This document shows positions 18,441-27,544 of a DNA stretch of 64,000 nt, one piece after another (position 1 is the stretch's first letter; every line of letters begins with the position of its first letter). The position numbers were made by a program, and so were the translations under genes. The stretch comes from an uncultured Eudoraea sp. (GTDB lineage: Bacteria; Bacteroidota; Bacteroidia; Flavobacteriales; Flavobacteriaceae), in the NCBI RefSeq assembly GCF_947490415.1, contig NZ_CANLGX010000005.1, positions 124,001-188,000 on the forward strand, read 5' to 3'. The notes under the pieces were generated by a model. That model saw only the letters and a list, made by a program, of their open reading frames with translations, was not told where the DNA came from and searched no databases.

Positions 18441-19229
18441 TCAAAAGTTTAGATATTCGATTTGTTTTAATTCATCAACATCTTGCAGAAATGAAGTTAA
18501 GATCTTTGTATCCTTATTTGTGAAAAACTGAATTTTACCCGGGGCTTTTTTAGGATTTTGGAGATTTTCTTTATTAAGAACCGCAAGGGTTTGCTTGGCC
18601 ACAGCAGCACCGCAATCGATAATGTTCACATGAGGAGGCAATATTTCCCTTAAGACCGGAATTAAATAGGGGTAGTGAGTACAACCTAAAACCATATGAT
18701 CCATATTTGCCTCGAGCATAGGCTTAATATAGTTAATCAATAATTGTTTCGTCTCTGTAGAATTTATTTTTCCACTTTCAATTAATGGAACAAGTCCAAC
18801 ACCTTCCTGTTCAACAAGGGTTATTTCGCCTGCATGATCCTTTGAGGTTTTTAAAAAGAGACTGCTGCTTAAAGTGCCCTTTGTTGCTAATACTCCCACC
18901 GTTCCTGTTCCGGAATTGAGTGCCGCCGGTTTAATAGCTGGCTCTATACCTATAAAAGGGACCTTGTAATTTTCTCGTAAATATGATATTGCATTGGTGG
19001 TAGCTGTATTACAGGCAACAACAATGAGTTTACAGCCTCTTGAGAGCAAAAGTTCAGTGTTCTTAACACTTAAAGAAATTATTTCTTCTTTGGTTTTTTG
19101 ACCATAAGGTGCATTCTTACTATCTGCCAAATAAATAGTATCCTCATGAGGCAGCAGCGTATGTATTTCTTTCCATATGGAAGTACCTCCTACGCCCGAA
19201 TCAAAAATACCTATGGGTTTTGCATTCAT
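18441..19229 (-). CDS. murI: Glutamate racemase
   Basis: Converts L-glutamate to D-glutamate for peptidoglycan. The 262-aa protein has the start PIGIFDSGVGGTSIWKEI, the first catalytic cysteine in VVACNTATTNAI and the second in MVLGCTHYPYLIP, both present. It follows the ompH/skp genes on the same strand but behind a strong terminator and 240 bp, so it is probably a separate unit. The order porG-uppS-bamA-ompH-ompH-murI is conserved in Bacteroidetes. Confidence 0.97.
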   Translation of the reverse strand: MNAKPIGIFDSGVGGTSIWKEIHTLLPHEDTIYLADSKNAPYGQKTKEEIISLSVKNTELLLSRGCKLIVVACNTATTNAISYLRENYKVPFIGIEPAIKPAALNSGTGTVGVLATKGTLSSSLFLKTSKDHAGEITLVEQEGVGLVPLIESGKINSTETKQLLINYIKPMLEANMDHMVLGCTHYPYLIPVLREILPPHVNIIDCGAAVAKQTLAVLNKENLQNPKKAPGKIQFFTNKDTKILTSFLQDVDELKQIEYLNF

Positions 19230-19412
19230 GTAAAATGCGGTTTACTATAAATAATTTTCAACAACAAAGTTATACATTCCTAAAACAAGACTTCAGTACC
19301 TGAAAAGATATTATAAAAACCCCTTCTCCCGATAACGCTATTAGTAAAATATTGCCTGCTAATTGGTTAATGATCTAAAAAGAATTGAAGCCTAGTTGCT
19401 TTTAAAATAATT

Positions 19413-19450
19413 AAACAAAAAAAACTGCCCTTAAAAGGACAGTTTTAATA
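19413..19450 (-). terminator. Terminator after the ompH pair
   Basis: On the minus strand, AAAACTGTCC / GGGCAGTTTT with a short TTTTAA loop, followed by a run of eight T. It closes the envelope operon before murI. Confidence 0.9.
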
Positions 19451-19471
19451 TAAGTTAGAACAAAACAAAAA

Positions 19472-19981
19472 TTAAAATCCTAATTCCTGTTTTACTTCGG
19501 CTAAAAGATCCTTTCCTTTTGCAACAATTAAACCACCACCTTGGGTAGCATCTATCACATAATCATAGCCTTGAGCAGCAGCTACTTTTTCTATAGCGGC
19601 TTTTGCCTTTATAGAAATAGGCTCAAACAATTCTGCTTGTTTTTTGGCTAATTCCTGCTGTGCAGCTTGTTGAGCGTCTCCAATATTTTTTTCAAAACCC
19701 TGAAGTTCCTGAGCTCTTTTTTGATTCTCTTCTTCAGATTTTGAAGTAGCTTCATTGGAATACTGAGTATATTTATTCTTAAGCTCTGTCATAGAACTTT
19801 CAATATCTGCCCTGTATGTTTCCTGTAGTTTTTTTAATTCTGCCTGTGCTGCCTTCATTTCCGGCATCTCGCCCAATAATTCTGTTACATTGATGTGCGC
19901 GATTTTGCTTTGTGCATTTACAAAACTAGTAGCGGCTACTAATAAAACTATGGCTATTGCTACTTTTTTAAACTGTTTCAT
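19472..19981 (-). CDS. OmpH/Skp family periplasmic chaperone
   Basis: A 169-aa periplasmic chaperone that holds unfolded outer-membrane proteins. It has a signal peptide (MKQFKKVAIAIVLLVAATSFVNAQ), then SKIAHINVTELLGEMPEMKAA, a long charged coiled-coil tentacle region (about residues 45-120) and the C-terminal VAAAQGYDYVIDATQGGG that closes the Skp body. It is the last gene of the bamA operon, 48 bp after a second, larger OmpH-like gene. The length is typical. Confidence 0.92.
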   Translation of the reverse strand: MKQFKKVAIAIVLLVAATSFVNAQSKIAHINVTELLGEMPEMKAAQAELKKLQETYRADIESSMTELKNKYTQYSNEATSKSEEENQKRAQELQGFEKNIGDAQQAAQQELAKKQAELFEPISIKAKAAIEKVAAAQGYDYVIDATQGGGLIVAKGKDLLAEVKQELGF

Positions 19982-20029
19982 GATTTTTGAATTTACTTTT
20001 TGAGTGTTAATTTAATTTAATTTCGAGTT

Positions 20030-20854
20030 TTAGTTTATAGTGTCTTCCTTCTTTTCAATTACTTGTTTTCTTTCTTCTACTTTTTCTTTTTTCTTTGCCT
20101 CCCGCTCTTCTAATAATTTCTTTCTTCTTTCTTCATAGGCCTTTTTTCGCTCTTCTCTTATTTTAAGTTGCTCTTCTCTCCGCTCCTCGGCAGTTTTGAT
20201 TCTTGTTTCTTCCGCCTGTTTTGCCATTGCTTGTCTCTCGAGGAGGGCATCACTAATTTCCTCTTCTTCCGGGTCACCTTCAAAGGTTTCTAACTGGCTT
20301 TTGGCCTTCGCCTTCGGCGCACTTACCTTCCTGGTCCTCGCTATTCCCCTCAACACCAATTCACTTATGTCGTGTCTTTTTTGGGAGTACAACATTACAA
20401 CATCCGCCGATTTATCAAAAATAAAATCGTATTTTTTATTTGATCCAATTTTTTGCACCTCATTAAAAACCTGATCCTGTATAGGCTGAATTAACCTTTT
20501 CTTTTGCAGAACCAAATCACCATTAGGCCCGAATCGGTTTTGCTGGTATTCAATCATTTCTTTTTCCAGAATTTGGATTTCTTCCTCCCGTTCTAGTATA
20601 AGTTCATTTGTCAATAACACTTTTTCTGCCATCAAATCCTTCTTCATTTGATCGACTTCGCTTTGCTTCTGGTCTATTTCAATTTTCCATCGTTGTACTT
20701 TATTTTCCAACTGCTCGCTTGCATCCCGGTATTCTTCAACATTTTCAAGAATATACTCCATGTCTACATAACCTATTCTTACACCCCTTTGTGAAAATGT
20801 GTTAGACCAAAGCAATAAACCCACAACTACTAAAAGAACTTTTGTCTTCATCAT
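20030..20854 (-). CDS. OmpH/Skp family protein with long charged C-terminal tail
   Basis: The 274-aa protein has a signal peptide (MMKTKVLLVVVGLLLWSNTFSQ), then RVGYVDMEYIL-type Skp start (RIGYVDMEYILENVEEYRDA), coiled coil and the closing segment YDFIFDKSADVVMLYS (about 140-155). Beyond the Skp core it carries some 100 extra residues that are almost wholly Glu/Lys/Arg (EERREEQLKIREERKKAYEE repeats), predicting a long single helix. It belongs to the operon bamA-ompH-ompH. Paired short and long Skp homologues are usual in Bacteroidetes; the tail's role is unknown. Confidence 0.9.
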   Translation of the reverse strand: MMKTKVLLVVVGLLLWSNTFSQRGVRIGYVDMEYILENVEEYRDASEQLENKVQRWKIEIDQKQSEVDQMKKDLMAEKVLLTNELILEREEEIQILEKEMIEYQQNRFGPNGDLVLQKKRLIQPIQDQVFNEVQKIGSNKKYDFIFDKSADVVMLYSQKRHDISELVLRGIARTRKVSAPKAKAKSQLETFEGDPEEEEISDALLERQAMAKQAEETRIKTAEERREEQLKIREERKKAYEERRKKLLEEREAKKKEKVEERKQVIEKKEDTIN

Positions 20855-20950
20855 TTAATTCATTTTATTACATAGAAAATATCGTGCCAAAATTACTAAT
20901 TATTTTAAAATGAGTGGATTAACTTAAAGTGTTATTGGAAAATTCCTAGA

Positions 20951-23557
20951 TTAGAACTGTTGTCCTATAATAAAGTGCGTTTGCCATCCGCTAGGACCAG
21001 CGCCTGCAGACTGTGGTCTGCCATCTTCATCAAAACCATAACCAAAGTCAATTCCCAATAGACCAAAGGCCGGCATAAATATCCGGACACCCACTCCGGC
21101 CGATCGTTTTAAGAGAAACGGATTATATTCCTGAAAATTGTTGAAATTATTTCCAGCTTCTAAAAAAGTTAAGGCATAAATAGATGCAGAAGGCTTTAAT
21201 GTTAATGGATATCGAAGTTCCAAGGAGTACTTATTAAATATGATTCCACCTTCCTGTTGCCCGGTAACAGGATTTAATGGTGTAATGGAATTATTCTCAT
21301 AACCCCTTAATTGAATGGTCTCTCTACCATCTAATGTAAAATTACCCCCAAGACCATCTCCTCCCATGAAGAAGCGTTCGAATGGTACTGTTCCCACATC
21401 GCTGTTATAACTTGCCAGAAAACCAAACTCAATATTTGTGCGCAGTACTAATTTCCCTACTATTCGTGTATACCAGTCTCCCTTAAATTTAATTTTGAAA
21501 TACTCTAACCACTTAAATCTCTCCTGTTCTATTGACTCCTGTTCCGAGATTTCATCCGGGGTCAAAGGACGTTGTTGATTTATCTCACTAAGCTCATTGC
21601 TTCGGTCCTGTAAACCTTTATAGTCTTTATCGTTAAAAAGAGAATACGGGGGTGTTAACTTGGCGGTCACTTCAAAAATAGACCCTGATAATGGAAATAT
21701 TCTTCCAGGTCCTGCCGAACTCCTGGATATGCCTAAAGTATAGGCAAGGGAATTAGATGTCCCATTACCAAATCTAAAGAGGCCGGAATTGTAATTCTGA
21801 AAATCATATAGTTGATAACCCAATGAATGAGATATGGTAAAAAAATCATCTGGCCATTGCAATCTTTTTGCCAGTCCAACGGAAACGCCAGTTATGGAAA
21901 ATTGCTGATCTTTATTTACCTGAATCCTTCCTGAGTTGTCAAAAGAGGCCAAGAATTGCTGTGTCCTGGAAAATGACATATTAAACCTTACCGGCTTTTT
22001 GCCACCAAGCCATGGTTCTGAAAAATTAAGACTATAAACCCTAAAAGTTCTACTGGCTTGCAAACGCAATGCAAATGTTTGCCCATCTCCCATAGGAACA
22101 GGTTTATAAGCCTTACCATTAAAAATATTTTTTATAGAAAAGTTATTAAAAGACAAGCCAAGGGTACCAATAAATCCGCCGCCGCCATAACCTCCTTGTA
22201 ACTCTATCTGACTCGATCCGGATTCCACAAGGCTATACTTCAAATCAACCGTCCCGGCATTAGGATCCGGGTTTAAAATATCTGGTTTTATTTGTTCAGC
22301 ATCAAAAAAGCCTAGTTGCCCCAATTCCCTTACACTACGAACAATGTTGTCTTTACTGTATTTCTGCCCGGGACGAGTTCTTAATTCTCTATAAATAACA
22401 TGATCATTGGTTTTGTCATTCCCTTCAACAAGGACGTGATTTAAAAAAGTCTCTTTCCCTTCAATGATCCTTATCTCAAAATTTATCGTATCGTTCTGAG
22501 CAGATACTTCAACCGGATTTATTTGTGAGAACAAATAACCATTATTTTGATAGAGGTTTGTGATATCTTCAGCATCAGGTTTAGAGTCATCCGCAATACG
22601 TTCTCTCAGGAGTACACCATTGTATGTGTCTCCTTTTTTAATTCCCAAAACCTTATTTAGCTGAGCATCAGTATAAACAGAATTCCCTACAAAATCTATT
22701 TCCCCAAAATAGTATTTGTTACCCTCCTCAACTTTAATATCTATATTTATTTTCTTATCATTAATTATGGTAATTGAATCTGTAATCACTCTGGCATCCC
22801 TGTATCCTTTCTCAGCATATTTGTCGACCATTGCTGCAAGATCTTCCTGATAGTCAGCTTCAATATATTTCGATTTTTTCCAAACCCTGCCGAATTGCTG
22901 TTTTTTGGTATTCTTCAGTGCTTTTCGAAGCTGCTTGTCCGAGAGCATTTTATTCCCGTCAATAGTGATATTTTTAATCTTAACCTTATCTCCTGTCTTA
23001 ATATTAACCACCATGCTTTCCGCATTGGTGTCTGATGTGTCCACGGCGGTAGCAATTGTAACCTTGGCATTTAAATAACCATCCTTTTTATATTTATTCT
23101 CAATATAGTTTCTGGTATTTGAAATAAAACTCTCCGTTACCTTTTTTCCTTTTTTAAGGTCTGTTTCTTTAATTATTTCATCAATTTTTTTCTTCTTAAT
23201 CCCATAAACCGTTACCTTAGATAAGGTTGGTCTTTCCACTATATTAAGTTCCAGGAAAACCTTATCACCTTCAATATTTGAGATATAAAAATTAATATCG
23301 CTAAACAATTCAAGATCCCATAGCTTTTTAATTACCGCACTAATTTGATCACCTGGAACCGTAATCGGCTGGCCATCCCTAAGTCCGGTAAATGTTTTGA
23401 CAGTCTGCTCATTATAACTTTGCAAGCCTTTAACTTCAATTCCCCCGAGTATATACTTTTTGCCATTTCCATAGGAAGTTTCCTGAGCAGAACTGAAAGT
23501 AGTAAAAAGGAGTAGTAAAAATAAAATAAGAAGTTCAAGTGATATGAACTTCTTCAT
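20951..23557 (-). CDS. bamA: Outer membrane protein assembly factor BamA
   Basis: Inserts beta-barrel proteins into the outer membrane. I chose the ATG at 23557 (MKKFISLELLILFLLLL), which opens a proper signal peptide and leaves 4 bp after uppS; an in-frame ATG eleven codons earlier would overlap uppS. About 868 aa. It has five POTRA repeats (visible starts: KYILGGIEVKG, LSKVTVYGIKK, VKIKNITIDGN, YFGEIDFVGN, FLNHVLVEGN) and a 16-strand barrel with the IQLRGYENNS-type lid motif (ETIQLRGYENNSI), ending in Phe. The barrel holds a long charged insertion (DRSNELSEINQQRPLTPDE) typical of flavobacterial BamA. It sits in the conserved porG-uppS-bamA-ompH operon. Confidence 0.97.
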   Translation of the reverse strand: MKKFISLELLILFLLLLFTTFSSAQETSYGNGKKYILGGIEVKGLQSYNEQTVKTFTGLRDGQPITVPGDQISAVIKKLWDLELFSDINFYISNIEGDKVFLELNIVERPTLSKVTVYGIKKKKIDEIIKETDLKKGKKVTESFISNTRNYIENKYKKDGYLNAKVTIATAVDTSDTNAESMVVNIKTGDKVKIKNITIDGNKMLSDKQLRKALKNTKKQQFGRVWKKSKYIEADYQEDLAAMVDKYAEKGYRDARVITDSITIINDKKINIDIKVEEGNKYYFGEIDFVGNSVYTDAQLNKVLGIKKGDTYNGVLLRERIADDSKPDAEDITNLYQNNGYLFSQINPVEVSAQNDTINFEIRIIEGKETFLNHVLVEGNDKTNDHVIYRELRTRPGQKYSKDNIVRSVRELGQLGFFDAEQIKPDILNPDPNAGTVDLKYSLVESGSSQIELQGGYGGGGFIGTLGLSFNNFSIKNIFNGKAYKPVPMGDGQTFALRLQASRTFRVYSLNFSEPWLGGKKPVRFNMSFSRTQQFLASFDNSGRIQVNKDQQFSITGVSVGLAKRLQWPDDFFTISHSLGYQLYDFQNYNSGLFRFGNGTSNSLAYTLGISRSSAGPGRIFPLSGSIFEVTAKLTPPYSLFNDKDYKGLQDRSNELSEINQQRPLTPDEISEQESIEQERFKWLEYFKIKFKGDWYTRIVGKLVLRTNIEFGFLASYNSDVGTVPFERFFMGGDGLGGNFTLDGRETIQLRGYENNSITPLNPVTGQQEGGIIFNKYSLELRYPLTLKPSASIYALTFLEAGNNFNNFQEYNPFLLKRSAGVGVRIFMPAFGLLGIDFGYGFDEDGRPQSAGAGPSGWQTHFIIGQQF

Positions 23558-23561
23558 ATCG

Positions 23562-24302
23562 CTAGTTGAGTTGTTCGCTAGTTTTTCCAAATCTTCGTTC
23601 TCTGTGCTGGTAATTCTTTATAGCCTCTAACAAATGATGCTCTTTAAAATCGGGCCAAAATACATCGGTAAAATATAGTTCAGCATACGCTATCTGCCAA
23701 AGTAAAAAATTGCTAATCCTGTGTTCACCACTGGTTCGGATTAGCAAGTCTACGTCTGGTAAATTTCGCGTGTAAAGATGGTTATTAATAATGGTTTCAT
23801 CAATATTTTCGGGAGAAATTATATTATTTTTAACTTTGGCACTAATGCTTTGAATTGCATTTTTAATCTCTTCTCTTGAACCATAGCTTAGAGCAAGTGT
23901 CAGGGTCATTGTTGAATTCTGACTAGTCTTGGCCATTACTTCTTTAAGTTCTGCAAGTGCCCTGGCGGGAAGAGATTCAATATTGCCAATGGCATTTAGT
24001 TTTATATCATTCTCGTTTAGAGTAGGAAGTTCTTTTTTTAAAGAGGATACCAATAATTTCATTAAGGTATCAACTTCTATTTTAGGTCGTTTCCAGTTTT
24101 CTGTAGAAAAGGCATATAGGGTAAGGTACTTAATTCCAATCTTTGAAGAGTTTACAGCTACATCGCGTACTGCTTTAACACCATGTTCATGACCAAAAAC
24201 ACGCAGTCGTCCCTTTTGTTTAGCCCATCTGCCATTACCATCCATGATAATAGCCAGATGCTTCGGAAGTTTCCCGTTTTTTATATCATCAATAGTGTTC
24301 AT
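23562..24302 (-). CDS. uppS: Isoprenyl transferase (undecaprenyl diphosphate synthase)
   Basis: Makes the C55 lipid carrier for peptidoglycan and O-antigen. The 246-aa protein has HLAIIMDGNGRWAKQKGRLR with the catalytic Asp and diphosphate-binding Gly/Asn/Arg, HEHGVKAVRD, TLYAFSTENWKRP and the C-terminal DLLIRTSGEHRISNFLLWQ. It lies 8 bp after porG and 4 bp before bamA, in a tight envelope operon. Length and motifs are standard. Confidence 0.97.
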   Translation of the reverse strand: MNTIDDIKNGKLPKHLAIIMDGNGRWAKQKGRLRVFGHEHGVKAVRDVAVNSSKIGIKYLTLYAFSTENWKRPKIEVDTLMKLLVSSLKKELPTLNENDIKLNAIGNIESLPARALAELKEVMAKTSQNSTMTLTLALSYGSREEIKNAIQSISAKVKNNIISPENIDETIINNHLYTRNLPDVDLLIRTSGEHRISNFLLWQIAYAELYFTDVFWPDFKEHHLLEAIKNYQHRERRFGKTSEQLN

Positions 24303-24310
24303 AATAAGTG

Positions 24311-24997
24311 TTACTCAAAACAATCGGAACATGGTTTTCTACCAAAGGTATAAGTTAATGTAATTCCTGAGAAAACGTACCAATCATCACTAAAAATATT
24401 TCCAAATTTAAATTGCTCAAAATTAGATCCTTCCGGATTACTGCCATCTAAATTGTCAGTAAAAGTCAAGCGAGCTCCTATTTCCGCACCTAAAATCAAA
24501 AACTGCGACAACCTTATCTTCATACCCACAGTCATTGGAATGGCAAAAGAACCATCTTTTTGATCTATATCCTGCACCTGCCCGGCATCAAAATATTTAT
24601 ACTCATATCGGAAATACGTAATACCGGTATACAAATACGGGGTAAACGCAGGTCCCAATTTATGCAAATTATAATCCACAAAATTAAATTCCAGTCCTGC
24701 TGATGCCTCTATCACAGAATTATCCATCTTATAGGCCCTTTGGCGTCTGGAAGAAATACTTGATTTTGTATCATCGGCAGTAAACTTTCCATAAATCACG
24801 CTGGCTCTCCAAGCATAACGTTTACTTTTATTCCATTTAAAAATACCCCCAATCGCCGGACCCGAAGGTGCTATATAGTTTGTTCTGCCAACATCTCCAA
24901 TATTATTGGTACCCCCCGCATAAACTCCAATTTCATAAGTTTGGGCATTTATCAAGCCAAATCCAAGTAAAAGAATAACAACAATAAACGCTCTCAT
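24311..24997 (-). CDS. porG: DUF6089 outer-membrane protein, PorG-like (type IX secretion)
   Basis: About 228 aa, with the start at ATG 24997 (MRAFIVVILLLGFGLINAQ, a signal peptide); an in-frame TTG three codons earlier is less likely. The mature part begins YEIGVYAGGTNNIGDVG and has alternating beta strands typical of a small barrel, ending in FSGITLTYTFGRKPCSDCFE. In Porphyromonas gingivalis the gene before uppS-bamA-ompH-ompH encodes PorG, an outer-membrane part of the type IX secretion system that contacts the PorK/PorN rings. The family, the signature ending and the synteny all agree here. No other T9SS gene is in the window. Confidence 0.85.
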   Translation of the reverse strand: MRAFIVVILLLGFGLINAQTYEIGVYAGGTNNIGDVGRTNYIAPSGPAIGGIFKWNKSKRYAWRASVIYGKFTADDTKSSISSRRQRAYKMDNSVIEASAGLEFNFVDYNLHKLGPAFTPYLYTGITYFRYEYKYFDAGQVQDIDQKDGSFAIPMTVGMKIRLSQFLILGAEIGARLTFTDNLDGSNPEGSNFEQFKFGNIFSDDWYVFSGITLTYTFGRKPCSDCFE

Positions 24998-25111
24998 TAA
25001 ATTCAAAAGTTTGCAAATATAATTAATATAGTATTTTACAACTATTATCTTATACCCCTATTTACTTTTGATAAACAGTATTTGCCGTTTTTTATTGTTT
25101 TAAGGAAGTAT

Positions 25112-25993
25112 CTAATTCCGCTTATCCTGGCCCCACAGCAATTTGTTTCTTATGGTTTCCAAAAAGCTCTCGGAAGTATAGGCAATCATTTTTATAGTAA
25201 ATGGAGCCTTTTTAACGATTATTTCTTTACCATTTTCGATGGTAGCGATTCGGGAATCTAATGAAACAAGATGATTTACCTCGCGCCCCGATACTTTTAA
25301 TCTAATGATGGTGTCGTCTGAGATAACCAGGGGTCTTGCATTTAAGTTATGGGGGGCAATTGGGGTAATTACAAGAGATTGTACTCCCGGCATTATAACG
25401 GGGCCTCCACAACTCAAAGAATAGCCAGTAGATCCTGTTGGTGTTGCTACTATAAGGCCATCTGCCCAATAAGAGGTTAAATATTCATTATTAAGATGTG
25501 TTTCCACAGTTATCATTGAAGTAGTATCCTTCCTGCTTACAGATACTTCGTTCAACGCGTAATTCATATCCCTGAATTCAGGAATATCAAAATCGGCAGT
25601 TACTTCGACCAAACTGCGCTCGACTATGGAATAAGCCCCGGAAACAAATTCGGTAACCACTCTTCTGACTTCTTCTTTTTTTAAAGTGGATAAAAAACCA
25701 AGTCTTCCTGTATTTACTCCAACTATAGGAATTCCCAAATCGCGGATATACGTAATAGCTCTTAAAATAGTTCCATCCCCTCCAAAGCTCACGAACATTT
25801 CAAAAGTCGGATCCAAACCAGTTTTGCGATCAAAAGTCCTGTAATTTTCAATTTGTCTTGAAACGGATAATTGAGTATAAAAATCCGATTCAATATATAC
25901 TTCAGCGCCAACATTTTTACATTCATCCAGTAACTCCAAAACATAATCTAAGGCCTCGCTCTCGTAGCTCTGACCATATATTGCAATTTTCAT
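25112..25993 (-). CDS. nadK: NAD kinase
   Basis: Phosphorylates NAD to NADP with ATP. The 293-aa protein has the diacylglycerol-kinase-like fold with the GGDGT motif in FVSFGGDGTILRAITY (about residue 75), the VNTGRLGFLS segment, ALNEVSVSR, and the TPTGSTGYSLSCGGP loop (about 180). It lies 105 bp upstream of porG on the same strand and 87 bp downstream of a CBS-domain gene; this order is common in Flavobacteria. Length and motifs are standard. Confidence 0.97.
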   Translation of the reverse strand: MKIAIYGQSYESEALDYVLELLDECKNVGAEVYIESDFYTQLSVSRQIENYRTFDRKTGLDPTFEMFVSFGGDGTILRAITYIRDLGIPIVGVNTGRLGFLSTLKKEEVRRVVTEFVSGAYSIVERSLVEVTADFDIPEFRDMNYALNEVSVSRKDTTSMITVETHLNNEYLTSYWADGLIVATPTGSTGYSLSCGGPVIMPGVQSLVITPIAPHNLNARPLVISDDTIIRLKVSGREVNHLVSLDSRIATIENGKEIIVKKAPFTIKMIAYTSESFLETIRNKLLWGQDKRN

Positions 25994-26080
25994 ATTAGGA
26001 TGGTTTACGAAATTAGCCTACAATTAGTTACGCCAATGGGGGTAAAATCTTTTTCTTCAGAACACTTCCCCGCATAGAAT

Positions 26081-26737
26081 TTAAACATTAAGGTATTTGT
26101 CGAGATAATCTGATCTTTCCTTTAAATTCTCAATAAACTGATCATCCTTGTTACCAAAGAGAATATTGTAATTGTATCGCCGGAAGGTTTGGACCACTTC
26201 ACTAAAATTACCGGTACTAATTTTTATTGTAATCTGAATAATATCATTTCGAATATCAGTAATAAATGCTCCGAGTAACTTGGTATTATTACTTTCAACT
26301 ATCTGAGATATTTCACTGAAAGAATAGTCTTTTATACCTTTTGCTACTACGAGCATTCCCCCCGGTTCTGTAAAGAATGGCGTATCTATAAAAACACCAA
26401 CAATATCATTAAGGTCATAATAACCTATTACCTGTTTTTCGTCATCCAGCACCGGTAACAAATTACATTCATTTCTTGCAAATTGTTCAAGGACATCGAG
26501 CCATGAAGTACTTTTTAATGCAAAAAAGGACTCAAGATTATATTTGTAGTCTTCAATTTTTTTCTCGCTCTCAAAGGTTTCAAGATCATTTTCCGATAAG
26601 ACCCCTAAAAAAATATTATCCTCAACTATAGCCACATGTGAATAGGTGGTATGCTTAAAAAAATGAATAACCTCATTAAGCGTTCCTTCCAAATTAAAAA
26701 CTGGAATTGTATCAATTATATGGGATTGAATCTGCAT
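26081..26737 (-). CDS. CBS-domain protein
   Basis: A 218-aa cytoplasmic protein with two N-terminal CBS repeats (about residues 1-55 and 70-125; YSHVAIVEDNIFLGVLSEND and NLLPVLDDEKQVIGYYDLND). These are followed by an ACT-like C-terminal region (GMLVVAKGIKDYSFSEISQI, ITIKISTGNFSEVVQTFRRY). CBS pairs bind adenosyl nucleotides (AMP, ATP, SAM) and control partner proteins. It is transcribed ahead of nadK, so a link to NAD(P) or adenylate sensing is possible but unproven. The ligand and partner are unknown. Confidence 0.86.
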   Translation of the reverse strand: MQIQSHIIDTIPVFNLEGTLNEVIHFFKHTTYSHVAIVEDNIFLGVLSENDLETFESEKKIEDYKYNLESFFALKSTSWLDVLEQFARNECNLLPVLDDEKQVIGYYDLNDIVGVFIDTPFFTEPGGMLVVAKGIKDYSFSEISQIVESNNTKLLGAFITDIRNDIIQITIKISTGNFSEVVQTFRRYNYNILFGNKDDQFIENLKERSDYLDKYLNV

Positions 26738-26795
26738 GGGCTTAAAATCTTACGCAAAATACTAATTTTAAACATCAAAAGGTATGCCTAATTTG

Positions 26796-26803
26796 TATTT
26801 TTG
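26796..26803 (+). promoter_or_regulatory. -7 element of the pdxJ promoter
   Basis: TATTTTTG matches TAnnTTTG 28 bp before the chosen pdxJ ATG. It supports the ATG at 26831 rather than a further upstream start inside the promoter. Confidence 0.55.
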
Positions 26804-26830
26804 AGCCCTGGAAAATATAAATATCGCAAA

Positions 26831-27544
26831 ATGACAAAACTAAGTGTTAATGTTAACAAAATAGCTACTCTAAGAAATTCACGAGGTGGAAATGTTCCAA
26901 ATCTCTTAAAAGTAGTTGCCGATATAGAAGATTTTGGTGCGCAAGGAATCACTATTCATCCGCGACCAGACGAAAGACATATAAAATATGAGGATGCTCG
27001 TAAGCTCAAGAAGGTAGTAACTACTGAATTGAATATCGAGGGGAATCCAATTGATAAGTTTATTGATTTGGTCCTCGAAGTTCAACCCGCTCAGGTCACT
27101 CTGGTTCCCGACTCAGTTAACGCTATTACCTCTAATGCCGGCTGGGACACTATAACTCATAAAGACTTTCTAAAGGAAGTTATTGGAATTTTTAAAGAAA
27201 AAAATATTCGAACTTCCATATTTGTTGACCCCGAAATAAGTATGATTACCGGTGCTGCCAAAACTGGTACCGACAGAATTGAGCTCTATACCGAAGAGTA
27301 TGCAAAGAGCTATGAAGCAGGCAACAAACTTGGGATTCAACCTTTCATTGATGCCGCTAATGCTGCCCATGAACTAGGTCTGGGTATTAATGCCGGACAT
27401 GATTTAAGTCTCAATAATATTAAGTATTTTAAAGATAATATCCCCAATCTGCTTGAAGTATCTATTGGGCATGCCCTAATTTGTGAGTCGTTATATCTGG
27501 GATTGGAAAACGTTATAAATATGTATTTACACAAATTACGCTAA
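26831..27544 (+). CDS. pdxJ: Pyridoxine 5'-phosphate synthase
   Basis: Condenses 1-deoxyxylulose-5-phosphate with 3-amino-2-oxopropyl phosphate to pyridoxine 5'-phosphate, the last step of DXP-dependent vitamin B6 synthesis. About 237 aa. The start MTKLSVNVNKIATLRNSRGG is family-typical, followed by GITIHPRPDERHI, VTLVPDS, ELYTEEYA and GINAGHDLSLNN. I chose the ATG at 26831, because a consensus -7 box lies just upstream and family members begin with this sequence. The stop codon overlaps the start of the next gene by one base (TAATG). Confidence 0.96.
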   Translation: MTKLSVNVNKIATLRNSRGGNVPNLLKVVADIEDFGAQGITIHPRPDERHIKYEDARKLKKVVTTELNIEGNPIDKFIDLVLEVQPAQVTLVPDSVNAITSNAGWDTITHKDFLKEVIGIFKEKNIRTSIFVDPEISMITGAAKTGTDRIELYTEEYAKSYEAGNKLGIQPFIDAANAAHELGLGINAGHDLSLNNIKYFKDNIPNLLEVSIGHALICESLYLGLENVINMYLHKLR

